This document shows positions 1-8,677 of a stretch of 15,263 nt of DNA, piece by piece. The position numbers and the translations under genes are program-made. Under the pieces are notes generated by a model. It did not search any database. It was not told the origin of the DNA and saw nothing but the letters and a program-made list of their open reading frames with translations. Each line of letters begins with the position of its first letter. The first letter of the stretch is position 1. This DNA comes from DATKWS01 sp035529435 (GTDB taxonomy: Bacteria > Krumholzibacteriota > Krumholzibacteriia > Krumholzibacteriales > Krumholzibacteriaceae): the NCBI GenBank assembly GCA_035529435.1, contig DATKWS010000170.1, forward strand, positions 1 through 15,263, in the 5' to 3' direction.

Positions 1-892
1 GGTCGAGCCGCTCGCCGTATACCGGTGTCACGTATGTTATGTAGTCGTCATCACCTGTCTCCGCTCCGAAATGGAGGTAGAAGATCCGGCGCTCGCCGAC
101 GGGGAGAAACTCGTTGGTCTCCGGCAGTGTGACCTTGATCGTGTCGCCCACGACCGTCGCGTATACCTCGTCACCCGGCATGAGGCCCTCGCCGACCGTT
201 ATCGAGTCGTAGTGCAGGCGTCCCGGATCATAAACGAGATTGACGCACAGAAGTTTACCCGGCACCTCCTGGTACAGGTCGAAACCCACCGGGATGTGCT
301 GATCCCCCGGATAGGGATATACGAACGTCCCGAGCACGTAGAGGTACGACTCGTAATCAGTCCAGATGCGGCCGTCGTCCCGGAGCGGCGAGTAGAGCAA
401 TCCGTTGCATACGAAGACATTGTAGTTGTCCTCGTCGACGAATCTGATCCACGTGTTGGCACCATAGCCGAAGCACTGGATCTCGAAGTTGAGGTACGCG
501 ATCGCATCCCCGCTCGGGATGCCGAAAGGAACTCCGGGATTGGAGATCTCGATGATGACCGTCGAGTCGTTCGGATTCGACGTGTTGAGTGTCGCCGTGC
601 CGGGTATCCCCGGTCCGGCCGTCACCGAGAGCAGTTCCAGATCGCTGTCCTCCCAGTAAATGCGCGCCTCGATGTAGGTTACAAGACTGTCGGTGTGCAG
701 GTAGAGGGGGACCGCCACCGTATCGGTGGGGAATTGGCCGATCAGCTGGCCGATCTCGAAGGTCGAGGACGAGTCCTTCGGAACGCCGAGCATGCCACGG
801 CCGCCGTCGTCCCGGTCGATTCCGGCCCCCGCGAGCACGAATGTGCCGCCGAGGAGCAGGACGACCAGGGCGAGAGAGCGTAATCGTCCCAT
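1..892 (-). CDS. secreted protein with two tandem cohesin-like domains (3' end beyond window)
   Basis: The frame is open from an ATG at 892 to the left edge, giving 297 residues with no stop, so the C-terminus is missing. An AAGGAGGG ribosome-binding site (904-897) precedes the ATG. Residues 1-22 form a Sec signal peptide: a basic MGRLR start, a hydrophobic LALVVLLLGGTFVLA core and a small-residue cleavage region, with no lipobox Cys. The mature part is beta-rich and falls into two similar units, about residues 59-185 and 199-297. Each begins with a VP/IP-strand, then a segment ending in (Y/E)D...L...S(V/I)T.G, then an alternating-strand block. This resembles cohesin-type beta-sandwiches found in secreted or cell-surface proteins of many bacteria. 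A C-terminal dockerin or sorting domain may lie beyond the edge. Surface location is inferred and the ligand is unknown. It is separated by 295 bases from the efflux operon and probably has its own promoter. Confidence 0.8.
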   Translation of the reverse strand, partial: MGRLRSLALVVLLLGGTFVLAGAGIDRDDGGRGMLGVPKDSSSTFEIGQLIGQFPTDTVAVPLYLHTDSLVTYIEARIYWEDSDLELLSVTAGPGIPGTATLNTSNPNDSTVIIEISNPGVPFGIPSGDAIAYLNFEIQCFGYGANTWIRFVDEDNYNVFVCNGLLYSPLRDDGRIWTDYESYLYVLGTFVYPYPGDQHIPVGFDLYQEVPGKLLCVNLVYDPGRLHYDSITVGEGLMPGDEVYATVVGDTIKVTLPETNEFLPVGERRIFYLHFGAETGDDDYITYVTPVYGERLD

Positions 893-907
893 CCTGCCCT
901 CCTTTCT

Positions 908-924
908 GTTCCCTTTCGGGGAAC
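908..924 (-). other. stem-loop just upstream of the RBS of the secreted-protein gene
   Basis: A perfect 6-bp stem GTTCCC/GGGAAC with a 5-base loop (CGAAA on the minus strand) ends three bases before the AAGGAGG ribosome-binding site. No T-run follows on either strand, so it is not an intrinsic terminator. A 5'-UTR hairpin that stabilises the mRNA or tunes translation is possible but inferred. Confidence 0.4.
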
Positions 925-1125
925 AATTGAGTGAGGAATGTGAATTCGCACCGGCCGATGACACCCCGGATGCATGCGCTGACCGGCCGGCGCTGGACGG
1001 TATACTATCCGTTGAAGAGGAACCGATTATGTTTGAACGTGTTGAAAGAGTCCCTGATCGGACGGTTGCTATACCGCCCCAAACTGCGTCGTCACGGCCG
1101 TCACGCAGCCGTTCCGACGGGATAG

Positions 1126-1155
1126 AGTCTATGGGAAGAGAACCGGAATTGTCAA
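1126..1155 (-). promoter_or_regulatory. candidate sigma70-type promoter for the secreted-protein gene
   Basis: Read on the minus strand, a consensus TTGACA -35 box (1155-1150) is followed after 18 bases by TAGACT (1131-1126, 4 of 6 matches to TATAAT). An inverted repeat CAATA-N4-TATTG (1166-1153) overlaps the -35 box and could be an operator. The box lies just after the stop of the second RND gene (1188). Transcription from here would give a leader of about 225 bases before the ATG at 892. The rest of the 893-1187 gap shows no other gene. Confidence 0.4.
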
Positions 1156-1187
1156 TAGCTATATTGGTCGGGGGTTTTCCGGGATTT

Positions 1188-4100
1188 TCACCGCGCCATG
1201 CTGATGATACGGCGCGCCCAGTTGCGCAGGTCGTCGAGGAGGATATAGATCGTGGGGAGTACGAGAAGGGTGATCATGGTCGAGAAGGCGAGCCCGCCGA
1301 CGATGGCGCGCGCCATGGGGAAATAGGAGGGACCGCCGCCGCCGATCTGCGTCCTCACGATGCACAGGGGGATCAGGCTGAGCACCGTCGTTCCGGCGGT
1401 CATGAGAATCGGCCGCAGCCGGTCGCGCCCCGCCTGCATGATGGCATCGATGCGTTCGGTGCCCCGCTCCCGCAGCTGGTGGATATGGTCGACGAGAACG
1501 ATCCCGTTGTTCACGACCACGCCGATCAGAATCAGGATGCCGATCATCCCCATGATCGACATCGTCGTGCCGGTCAGGAGGAAGAACCAGTACACGCCGA
1601 CGACCGAGAAGATGATCTGTGTCCAGATGGCGGCGGGAAAGAGGAGGGATTCGAAGAGCGCCGCCATGACGAAGTAGATCAACGCCAGCGCGAGGAGGAG
1701 ATTCAGCAGCATCGTATTGAAGGCCTCCCCCTCGTGGTCGAAGCTCTCGCCGTAGTTCCACGTGTATCCCGAGGGGAGGTTGAAGTTCGCCATGACCTGG
1801 CCGAGCTTGGCGCGAGCCTCGTTCACCGTGATGCCATCGAGGTGCGCGGTGACGCCGATGGAGGTCGTCCGGTTCTCGCGGTGTATGTTTCGCGGGCCGC
1901 GGCGTACGCGGAAGTCGGCGAGGGCGGCGAGCTTGATCGACCGGTTCCCGGCGCTCATGAGCGGCACGTCCCGGAGGTTTTCGAGCGTCTGGCGGTCGGT
2001 ATCCTGGAATTCCAGGCGCATCTCGACCTCGGTGTCCTCGCGGCGGAAACGCCGGAGATTGATTCCCCGCATGGCGGCGGAGACGACGTTTGCGACCTCC
2101 TCGGTCGAGAATCCGTACTGCCACGCCCGTTCGCGGTCCACGACCACCTGCACCTCCTCCTCTCCCGTTTCGGCCTCCGATCGGGCATCGGTGAGGCCCT
2201 CGATCTCCGAGAGGGTCCACGCGAGATCGTGCGACAGGTCGACGAGCCGCTCGCTCGACTTGCCGATGAGCTGCAGCCTGATGGTGTTCCCGCGGCCGCC
2301 GTCATCGTGCCAGTCGAACGAGGGATCCGCGATGGCGAGCTTCGGCAGTCCCTTGCGGATATCCTCCTTGATATCGTCGACCGACCTGTCCGCCTCTTTT
2401 CCCTCCTTGAGGAGAATCGTCGACATGGCGTAGTTGGACTGGTAGTAGCTGTAGATCGATTCGATCTCGAGCTCGTCCTGGTGGTCGAACAGGTACTCCT
2501 CGAAGACGTCCACCGCCGCCTCGACCTTCTCGACGGTGTAGCTGCCGTTGATATGGTAGTGGAGCCGGAGCCGGCGCTCATCCTGGTTATCGAACATGTC
2601 CATCTTCACCATCTTGATGGGGACGGCGATGCTGAGGAGAATCAGTGCGATCAATCCGACGGTCGCCCTGCGGTGTCGCAGCGTCCACGCGAGTACACCT
2701 ATGTACCGGCGTGTCAGCTTGTCTATCACTGTTTCCTTCGTGCGCTTCTTCGGCGGCTTGACGCGGGTTGCGAGGAGCGGCACGATCGTCTGGGCGAGAA
2801 CGAGCGAGACGCCGAGCGCGATGCAGATCGTGATGGCAACGTGCTTCAGGTAGATGGCCGTCTCGTTGTTCGGATTAACGATGTTCGGCAGGAACACGAT
2901 CGCCGTCGTGCACGTTCCCGCCGTGATGGCGAGGGATACCTCGCGCACGCCGTCCGTGATGGCTGATTTCGAGGACGGATCGAGCAGCTGGTGGCGATGG
3001 ATGCTCTCCGTGACCACCACCGCGTTGTCCACCAGCATCCCGATCGCGAGCATGAGGCCCATCATGGAGAGGATATTGAGCGTGACGCCGGTGAAGTACA
3101 TGAAGGTCAGCGTGATGAGGAGCGACAGCGGCACGGCCAGCGAGACGATCAGCGTCGTGGTGAGACGCCGGAGAAAGAAGAAGAGGAGCACGATCGCGAG
3201 ACAGCCGCCAATGAGACCCGATTTCAGAACCTCGTTGAGGGAGTCAACAACTCCCTCGGCGAGGTTGTCCATGTAGTAGATGCTGATTCCTTCCATCTCG
3301 GGGAGACCCCTGATCCTGTCGATCTCCTCTATGATCCATTTCGACACGTCGACGAGATTGGCGCCGGCCTCCTTGTAGATATCCACGCCGATCGCGTACT
3401 TACGGTCAAGGTGCCGTCCGTAGTCCAATTTCGGGTGATCGTACGTGATCGCCGCGATGTCCCTGAGGTGGATATTGTTGCCGACTACGACATCCCCGAT
3501 CTCCTCGATGGTCTGGAATTCCCCGACGGGACGCACCACGAAACGATGGTTGCTGTCGGTGATCTTTCCCGCGGTCACGAGGAAGTTGCTCCTGCGGAGC
3601 GTCTCGACGAGGCTTCCGATATCGATGTTGTGGGAGATGATGCGGTCGGCCGCGAGCTGAATACGCACTTGTTTGGGTTCGACGCCGTAGAGATCGACCT
3701 TGGAGACACCCTCGATACGCTCTATCCGCCGCTTCACGTTGCGGTTCAGCATGTCGTAGGCGTTGGAGAGGTCGCGGTTGCTCGAGATGCGCAGAACGAG
3801 CATCTGCATATCGGCCGTCGACCACTTCCGGATAAAGAACCGCTCGAGATCCCGCGGGAAGAGGTGGCGTATCCCCTCGAGCTTTTCCTTCACCTCGAGG
3901 GCCTTCACGTTGGCGTCGATGCCCCAGTCGAACCTCAGGAAGATGAACACACCGTTCTCCCCCGAGTTCGATTCCATCCGCTTGATGCCGCTGATCGTCG
4001 CGAGCACCTCCTCGGCGGGTCCCGTGATCTGCCGCTCGATCTCCTCGGGGGTCGATCCGGGGTAGGGGATGTCCACGCCGACGAAGGGGGCGTCGAGGTC

Positions 4101-4214
4101 GGGGAAGAACTCCATCGGCAGGAGCTTCGCCGATATGGCGCCGACGACGACGAAGCAAAGAAAGATCATCATCGTCGTGACGGGACGGCGGAGTGATGAC
4201 TCGGTGAGGTTCAT
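1188..4214 (-). CDS. RND efflux transporter, second of a tandem pair (AcrB/HAE1-like)
   Basis: Inner-membrane proton-driven pump subunit of the AcrB/AcrD/AcrF superfamily, 1008 residues, close to the usual length. TM1 is at about 12-32. A first periplasmic porter domain carries the typical YPGST-PEEIE segment near 51-60. TM2-TM6 follow (about 330-480), then TM7 near 516-534, a second porter domain (about 540-830), and TM8-TM12 (about 832-995). In TM4 the proton-relay motif reads GMLVDNAVVV with D396 followed by N397, where AcrB has two Asp. In TM10 the AcrB Lys position is in VVNNGIVLVD (N902, N903), a D-N/N-N pattern seen in a large RND subgroup. The frame extends upstream to a TTG at 4286 overlapping the previous stop, but those 24 residues translate a GC hairpin and are Arg/Pro/Gly-rich. 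I prefer the ATG at 4214, which puts the N-terminus the usual distance before TM1, although its ribosome-binding site is weak. It follows RND-1 by 68 bases, so it is probably cotranscribed. Substrate unknown. Confidence 0.93.
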   Translation of the reverse strand: MNLTESSLRRPVTTMMIFLCFVVVGAISAKLLPMEFFPDLDAPFVGVDIPYPGSTPEEIERQITGPAEEVLATISGIKRMESNSGENGVFIFLRFDWGIDANVKALEVKEKLEGIRHLFPRDLERFFIRKWSTADMQMLVLRISSNRDLSNAYDMLNRNVKRRIERIEGVSKVDLYGVEPKQVRIQLAADRIISHNIDIGSLVETLRRSNFLVTAGKITDSNHRFVVRPVGEFQTIEEIGDVVVGNNIHLRDIAAITYDHPKLDYGRHLDRKYAIGVDIYKEAGANLVDVSKWIIEEIDRIRGLPEMEGISIYYMDNLAEGVVDSLNEVLKSGLIGGCLAIVLLFFFLRRLTTTLIVSLAVPLSLLITLTFMYFTGVTLNILSMMGLMLAIGMLVDNAVVVTESIHRHQLLDPSSKSAITDGVREVSLAITAGTCTTAIVFLPNIVNPNNETAIYLKHVAITICIALGVSLVLAQTIVPLLATRVKPPKKRTKETVIDKLTRRYIGVLAWTLRHRRATVGLIALILLSIAVPIKMVKMDMFDNQDERRLRLHYHINGSYTVEKVEAAVDVFEEYLFDHQDELEIESIYSYYQSNYAMSTILLKEGKEADRSVDDIKEDIRKGLPKLAIADPSFDWHDDGGRGNTIRLQLIGKSSERLVDLSHDLAWTLSEIEGLTDARSEAETGEEEVQVVVDRERAWQYGFSTEEVANVVSAAMRGINLRRFRREDTEVEMRLEFQDTDRQTLENLRDVPLMSAGNRSIKLAALADFRVRRGPRNIHRENRTTSIGVTAHLDGITVNEARAKLGQVMANFNLPSGYTWNYGESFDHEGEAFNTMLLNLLLALALIYFVMAALFESLLFPAAIWTQIIFSVVGVYWFFLLTGTTMSIMGMIGILILIGVVVNNGIVLVDHIHQLRERGTERIDAIMQAGRDRLRPILMTAGTTVLSLIPLCIVRTQIGGGGPSYFPMARAIVGGLAFSTMITLLVLPTIYILLDDLRNWARRIISMAR

Positions 4215-4243
4215 GATATCGTTGCCCGCGATTATCCGTTCAA

Positions 4244-4277
4244 GGCCGGCCGGACGCGGCAGGCCGCGCGGCCGGCC
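4244..4277 (-). other. strong nested GC hairpin between the two RND genes
   Basis: An outer 9-bp stem (GGCCGGCCG at 4244-4252 with CGGCCGGCC at 4269-4277) encloses an inner 6-bp stem (CGCGGC at 4255-4260 with GCCGCG at 4263-4268), almost all G-C pairs. It also contains two copies of the 8-base palindrome GGCCGGCC. On the minus strand it is followed by TTGAACGG rather than a T-run, so it is not a classic intrinsic terminator. It fills the 68-base gap between the RND-1 stop and the preferred RND-2 start. A role in mRNA processing or in setting the ratio of the two pumps is inferred. Confidence 0.6.
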
Positions 4278-4282
4278 GCGTT

Positions 4283-7200
4283 TCAATCCTTCCGATCGAC
4301 GATCGCGTACACCACCGGGATCACGATCAGCGTGAGCAGCGTCGAGACCGTCAGTCCCCCGATCACCGTGATCGCCATGGGGGCGCGCACCTCGGCCCCC
4401 TCGCCGATTCCGAGGGCCAGAGGCAGCAGGCCGAGTGTGGTCGTGAGCATCGTCATGAGAATCGGCCTGAGGCGCGAGCGCCCGCCCTCGATGATTGCCT
4501 CGATCTTTCCCATTCCCCTGGCGCGGAGCTGGTTGATGAAATCGACGAGGACGATGGCGTTGTTGACCACGATACCGGCCAGCAGGATCAGTCCGATGAA
4601 GACGACGACACTGATCGTCGAGCCGGTTACGAGGAGTCCCAGGACCGCGCCGATCAGCGCCAGCGGGATCGTGAAGAGTATCACGAAGGGATGGAGGAAC
4701 GATTCGAACTGCGAGGCCATCACCAGGTAGACGAGGAAGATGGCGAGGAGCAGCGCGAACACGAGCGAACGGAACGACAGCATCATTTCTCGGTTCTGCC
4801 CGGCGAGCTGCACGGTGATACCGGACGGCATCGGTATCGTGCCGATGATCGCTTCGATCTCATCCGCCGCGCTTCCGAGGTCCCCGTGACTGAGGTTGGC
4901 CGTTACGAGAGCGACGCGCTCCTGATCGATACGTCTGATCTCCCCCGGTCCCGTGTCGATGACGATATCGGCGACCGCATCGAGCGTGACGGGACGCTCG
5001 CTCTCCGGGTTGATGATCAATTTCCGGATCTTCTCAATCGAGTTGCGGTCCGTCTCCCGCGCACGCACCAGGACGTCTATCTTGCGGTCGTGCCACGAGT
5101 AGCGTGTCGCGACATCCCCGCGAATCTTGTTCACCACGCGGTCGGCGATCTGGTGCACGGCGAATCCGAGCGTCGCCGCACGCTCGCGGTCGAACCGTAT
5201 CTGTATCTCGGGGTGCCCCGCCCGCATCGTCGATTTCACGTCGGCGAAGCGCGGGGAGGCCTCGAGTTTGCGGACTATCTCGCTGCTGACCGTCTTGAGA
5301 TGCCGCAGCTCGAATCCCGACACCTCGATCTCGACCGGCGTTCTCATGCTGAAGAGGGTGGGGCGCGCGAATTTGTACTGGAGGTCCGGTATGTCCTCCA
5401 TATTCTTGCGGATCGCCCCCATCACCTGTTCTTCCTGCTCGCGCCCCGAACCCCGGGTCAGGACCACGTTGAGCTCCCCCCAGTTCTCGCCTCCCTGCTC
5501 GGGATTGGCGTCCATCCTGTTGCCGGTGCCGGCGACGGCGAACGTCGTCGAAATGTTCTCGATGCCCTTCGCGGAGTTCTGTACCGTTGCAATCGTCCTG
5601 TCCGTGATATCGAGCGGCGTTCCCGGCGGAAGCCGGAACTCGACGTGGAATTCCCCCTGGGACAGCTGCGGAATGAGCTCGACGCCGAGTTTCGGGACGA
5701 GCAGCACCGAGGCTGCGAAGAGTACCGCCGCGATAAAAATGACGCCGCCCCTGTGGGCGAGGGACCACGTCAGCATGCCGTGATACCGTTTTTCGAGTCC
5801 CGTGTACGCCCGCTGGAAGAGACGCAGGAACGGCCGTACGCAGAACAGCGCCCCGCGCGCGGCGAGCCGGACGGCTCCGAGTATCATCCTGACGCCGAGG
5901 ACGGGAACCGACGTGAAAATGAACCGGTTTGTTTTACGCGCGGCCCTGCCCGCCCGCGTCTTCGGCGGTTCCTGCGCCGGGATCACCGGGGGGACGGTTT
6001 TCCGGTTCTGGAGCGATGCCAGCATCGGGATGAGGGTGAGGGCGACGAAGAGGGATGCAAGCAGCGCAAAGGTCACGGTGAGCGCCTGGTCCCGGAACAG
6101 CTGTCCCGAAATCCCCTTGACGAATACGAGCGGCAAAAAGACGGCGATCGTGGTGAGTGTCGACGCGGTGACCGCCCTGCCGACCTCGCTCGCCCCCTCG
6201 CGCGCCGCATCGATCACATTCTTCCCCTGTTCCCGGTGACGCGAGATATTCTCGAGAACGACGATCGAGTTGTCGACCAGCATGCCGATGCCGAGGGCGA
6301 TGCCCCCCAGCGACATGATATTCAGCGTGAGGTTGGCTCCGTACATCAGGTTGAAGGTGGCGATGACGGATATGGGTATCGAGAGGGAGATGATGACGGT
6401 GGCCCAGAAATTCTGGAGGAAGAAGTACAGTACGAGTATGGCGAGCACGCCGCCGATGACGCCCGCCTGAATGACCTCGTTGACCGATTGCGTGATGAAT
6501 GTCGATTGATCGTACACCTTGGTGAGCTCGTACTCCGGGGGAAGAATCTCGCGGACGCGCACGAGCTTTCTATCGACCTCGCGGGCGACGGAGACGGTGT
6601 TGGCGTCCCCTTCCTTGTAGATCGCGATCTCCACCGCTTCCCTTCCGTCGAGGCGGGTGATCGCCTCCCGCTCCTTGTATCCGTGGCGTACCGTCGCGAT
6701 ATCGCGCAGGTAGGTGGGCTTTCCGTCCTTGGTCGAGACGATGACGTCGCTGATCTCGCTGATCGACTGGAACTGGTTGAGCGTCCGGACGAGGTATTGC
6801 TGCATTCCCTCTTCCAGGCGGCCGCCCGAGAGGTTCACGTTCTCCGCGCCGATCTGGCCGGCGAGCTGATCGATCGGAAGGTCGAGCTGGGCGAGACGTC
6901 CCTGGTCGACGAGGACCTGTATCTCGTCCTCCAGGCCGCCGCTCACCTTGACCGCGGCGACGCCGAGCGCCGCCTCCAGCTCCTTCTTGATTTCCTCCTC
7001 GGCGAACCGACGCAGGAATTTCAGCTCTTCCTCGTCGAAGCCGGGCTGCACCGCCTGTGTATCGGCGGCCGCGCCGGCCGTGCGGTAAAATCCGAATCGC
7101 ATGATCGGCTCGAGGGAGGGATCGAACCGCAGGATGGAGGGCCGCTGCACATCAAGCGGCAGCTCGAGTGCGTCGAGCTTCTCGCGGACATCGAGGCTCG

Positions 7201-7510
7201 CATAGTCCATGTTCGTGCCCCAGGAGAACTCGAGCAGCACGTCGGACTGCCCCGATCGCGATATGGAACTGACGCGGTGGACGTTCTTCACGACGCCGAG
7301 CGCCTCCTCGATCGGCTTGGAAATCAGGTTCTCTATTTCGGCCGGCGCCGCTCCCACGTATTCGGTTCGCACGGTAAGTGACGGGTACGTGAGCTCCGGG
7401 AGCAGGTTGATCTTGAGCCGCAGGAAAGAGACCGAGCCGAACAGGATGATCGCCAGCGTGAACATGGCGATCGTGACTCGGCGCCTGATGGAAAGTTCGA
7501 TGATCTTCAT
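4283..7510 (-). CDS. RND efflux transporter, first of a tandem pair (AcrB/HAE1-like)
   Basis: Inner-membrane proton/drug antiporter subunit of 1075 residues. The start is the ATG at 7510, with the standard RND N-terminus (MKIIELSIRRRVTIAM) running straight into TM1 (about 12-30). A GAGGA lies about 13 bases upstream. Porter domains lie between TM1 and TM2 (about 40-340) and between TM7 and TM8 (about 610-905). TM4 carries GMLVDNSIVVLENI (D413, N414) and TM10 GIVVNNAIVLVDFI (N983, N984, D990), so the AcrB Asp-Asp/Lys network is replaced by the D-N/N-N type. The cytosolic linker between TM6 (ends about 498) and TM7 (starts about 588) is about 90 residues, against about 36 in its neighbour. It includes a Pro/Lys/Arg-rich stretch and a hydrophobic or amphipathic helix near 535-570. 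It lies 90 bases after the adaptor gene in the same direction. Adaptor plus two RND genes resembles the mdtABC layout, where two RND proteins form a mixed trimer. Whether that holds here is inference. Confidence 0.94.
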   Translation of the reverse strand: MKIIELSIRRRVTIAMFTLAIILFGSVSFLRLKINLLPELTYPSLTVRTEYVGAAPAEIENLISKPIEEALGVVKNVHRVSSISRSGQSDVLLEFSWGTNMDYASLDVREKLDALELPLDVQRPSILRFDPSLEPIMRFGFYRTAGAAADTQAVQPGFDEEELKFLRRFAEEEIKKELEAALGVAAVKVSGGLEDEIQVLVDQGRLAQLDLPIDQLAGQIGAENVNLSGGRLEEGMQQYLVRTLNQFQSISEISDVIVSTKDGKPTYLRDIATVRHGYKEREAITRLDGREAVEIAIYKEGDANTVSVAREVDRKLVRVREILPPEYELTKVYDQSTFITQSVNEVIQAGVIGGVLAILVLYFFLQNFWATVIISLSIPISVIATFNLMYGANLTLNIMSLGGIALGIGMLVDNSIVVLENISRHREQGKNVIDAAREGASEVGRAVTASTLTTIAVFLPLVFVKGISGQLFRDQALTVTFALLASLFVALTLIPMLASLQNRKTVPPVIPAQEPPKTRAGRAARKTNRFIFTSVPVLGVRMILGAVRLAARGALFCVRPFLRLFQRAYTGLEKRYHGMLTWSLAHRGGVIFIAAVLFAASVLLVPKLGVELIPQLSQGEFHVEFRLPPGTPLDITDRTIATVQNSAKGIENISTTFAVAGTGNRMDANPEQGGENWGELNVVLTRGSGREQEEQVMGAIRKNMEDIPDLQYKFARPTLFSMRTPVEIEVSGFELRHLKTVSSEIVRKLEASPRFADVKSTMRAGHPEIQIRFDRERAATLGFAVHQIADRVVNKIRGDVATRYSWHDRKIDVLVRARETDRNSIEKIRKLIINPESERPVTLDAVADIVIDTGPGEIRRIDQERVALVTANLSHGDLGSAADEIEAIIGTIPMPSGITVQLAGQNREMMLSFRSLVFALLLAIFLVYLVMASQFESFLHPFVILFTIPLALIGAVLGLLVTGSTISVVVFIGLILLAGIVVNNAIVLVDFINQLRARGMGKIEAIIEGGRSRLRPILMTMLTTTLGLLPLALGIGEGAEVRAPMAITVIGGLTVSTLLTLIVIPVVYAIVDRKD

Positions 7511-7600
7511 CGTGCTTCGGGTCCTCGCTGTTGATTTCCTCGATTCATGATGCCGGCGCGAAACGAACGGGCCGCGAATGGATCCGTTCCGGTCCGCCGG

Positions 7601-8677
7601 TCATGGCGTGTTCCGGGACCGATTCTTGGCGACGATCTCCACGCAGGTGCTGTCCTTGAGACTCCCCTTGCCGGTGGTGACGACCGTATCGCCCACCGCG
7701 AGCCCCTCGAGAATCTCTACGTGCGTCGTGTTGGTATACCCGATGGTGACGTTCCGCCTGATTGCGAGGCTGTCCCGCACGACGAACACGGCCGCTTCGC
7801 GGTCCTCTGATATGATCGCGTCCTTCGGGGCCTTGATAATGTTCTCGTGCACGTCGTATATGATTTTGATCCGGGCGAACATGCCGGGCCTGAGAAGGCC
7901 CGATTCATCGCGCGTCTCGATGGTGATCTTGACCGTGCCGGTCGCCGGATCGACCACGGGGCTGATCCGTTTGATCCGGCCCTGGAACACCGTGTCCTTG
8001 ACTGCGTCGATGCCGAGCTGCGTCTTGAGTCCCTCGCGCAGCCTCCCCATCTGTCCCTCCGGCACGTGGAGCACCGCGATCAACGGATTGAGACCGGTGA
8101 CGCGGAACACCGCCTGATTGGGGAGTATCATGTTCCCAACCTTGATGTGGCGTTCCGCCACAACGCCGCTGATCGGGGTTTTGATCGAGGCGTATTTGAA
8201 ATTCAGCTCGGCGAGCGCGTACGCCGCCTTCTGCTGCTCGTACTCGTACTGTGACTGCTGGAACACCTCGGTGCTGACGAGCTGCTTGGCATGGAGGTCT
8301 TCGTTACGCCGGTAATTGCTCTCCAGTTTGGTCAGGTTGGCGCGCGCCTGCGCCAGTTCGACCGATATCTTCTCATCATCGAGGCGCGCGAGGACATCGC
8401 CGGCCTTGACCGTCTTCCCCTCCTCGACGAGGATCTTCTCGACGACGCCTCCCACCTTGGCGACGACCTCGGTCTCCTCCTCCGCCTCGATCGTCGCGGT
8501 CCCGGTCAGGTATGCGGCGATATCGCCTTGTATCACTGCGCCGATCTCGACCGGCACGACCACCTTTTCGTCCTTCTTGCTGTTTGAATTCGCCTTCGAT
8601 TTGCCGCCGCAACCCCACTGCACCGTTGCGAGCAGCAGGAAAAATACGATCAGTGCATATCCACTCGTTCGTTTCAT
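7601..8677 (-). CDS. periplasmic adaptor (membrane fusion) lipoprotein of RND efflux system
   Basis: HlyD/AcrA-family adaptor of 358 residues that would bridge the RND pump to an outer membrane channel. The ATG at 8677 is chosen because an AAGGAG ribosome-binding site lies 8 bases upstream and it gives a proper signal peptide. The open frame upstream to 8788 lacks both. Residues 1-22 are a signal peptide ending QWG before Cys23, a loose lipobox, so lipid anchoring is likely but not certain. The order is: first half-motif of the lipoyl domain (VVAKVGGVVEKILVEEGKTV followed by GDVLARLD), an alpha-helical hairpin rich in Gln/Glu/Ala (about 100-150), and the second lipoyl half (IKTPISGVVAERHIKVGNMI). 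Then come a beta-barrel domain (PVVDPATGTVKITIETRD, LLRPGMFARIKI) and a membrane-proximal domain ending at about 350. It is first in the operon with two RND genes and no TolC-type gene nearby. Substrate cannot be told from sequence. Confidence 0.93.
   Translation of the reverse strand: MKRTSGYALIVFFLLLATVQWGCGGKSKANSNSKKDEKVVVPVEIGAVIQGDIAAYLTGTATIEAEEETEVVAKVGGVVEKILVEEGKTVKAGDVLARLDDEKISVELAQARANLTKLESNYRRNEDLHAKQLVSTEVFQQSQYEYEQQKAAYALAELNFKYASIKTPISGVVAERHIKVGNMILPNQAVFRVTGLNPLIAVLHVPEGQMGRLREGLKTQLGIDAVKDTVFQGRIKRISPVVDPATGTVKITIETRDESGLLRPGMFARIKIIYDVHENIIKAPKDAIISEDREAAVFVVRDSLAIRRNVTIGYTNTTHVEILEGLAVGDTVVTTGKGSLKDSTCVEIVAKNRSRNTP

Noticed and set aside
726..2966. Long plus-strand open frame (746 codons) opposite the second RND gene
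   Set aside because: It lies antisense to a clear RND coding sequence, its product is low-complexity Arg/Asp/Glu-rich, it lacks a ribosome-binding site and resembles no family. Such shadows are expected in GC-rich genes.
4691..7381. Long plus-strand open frame (896 codons) opposite the first RND gene
   Set aside because: Antisense shadow of the RND gene; composition is Arg/Asp/Glu-rich with no domain and no ribosome-binding site.
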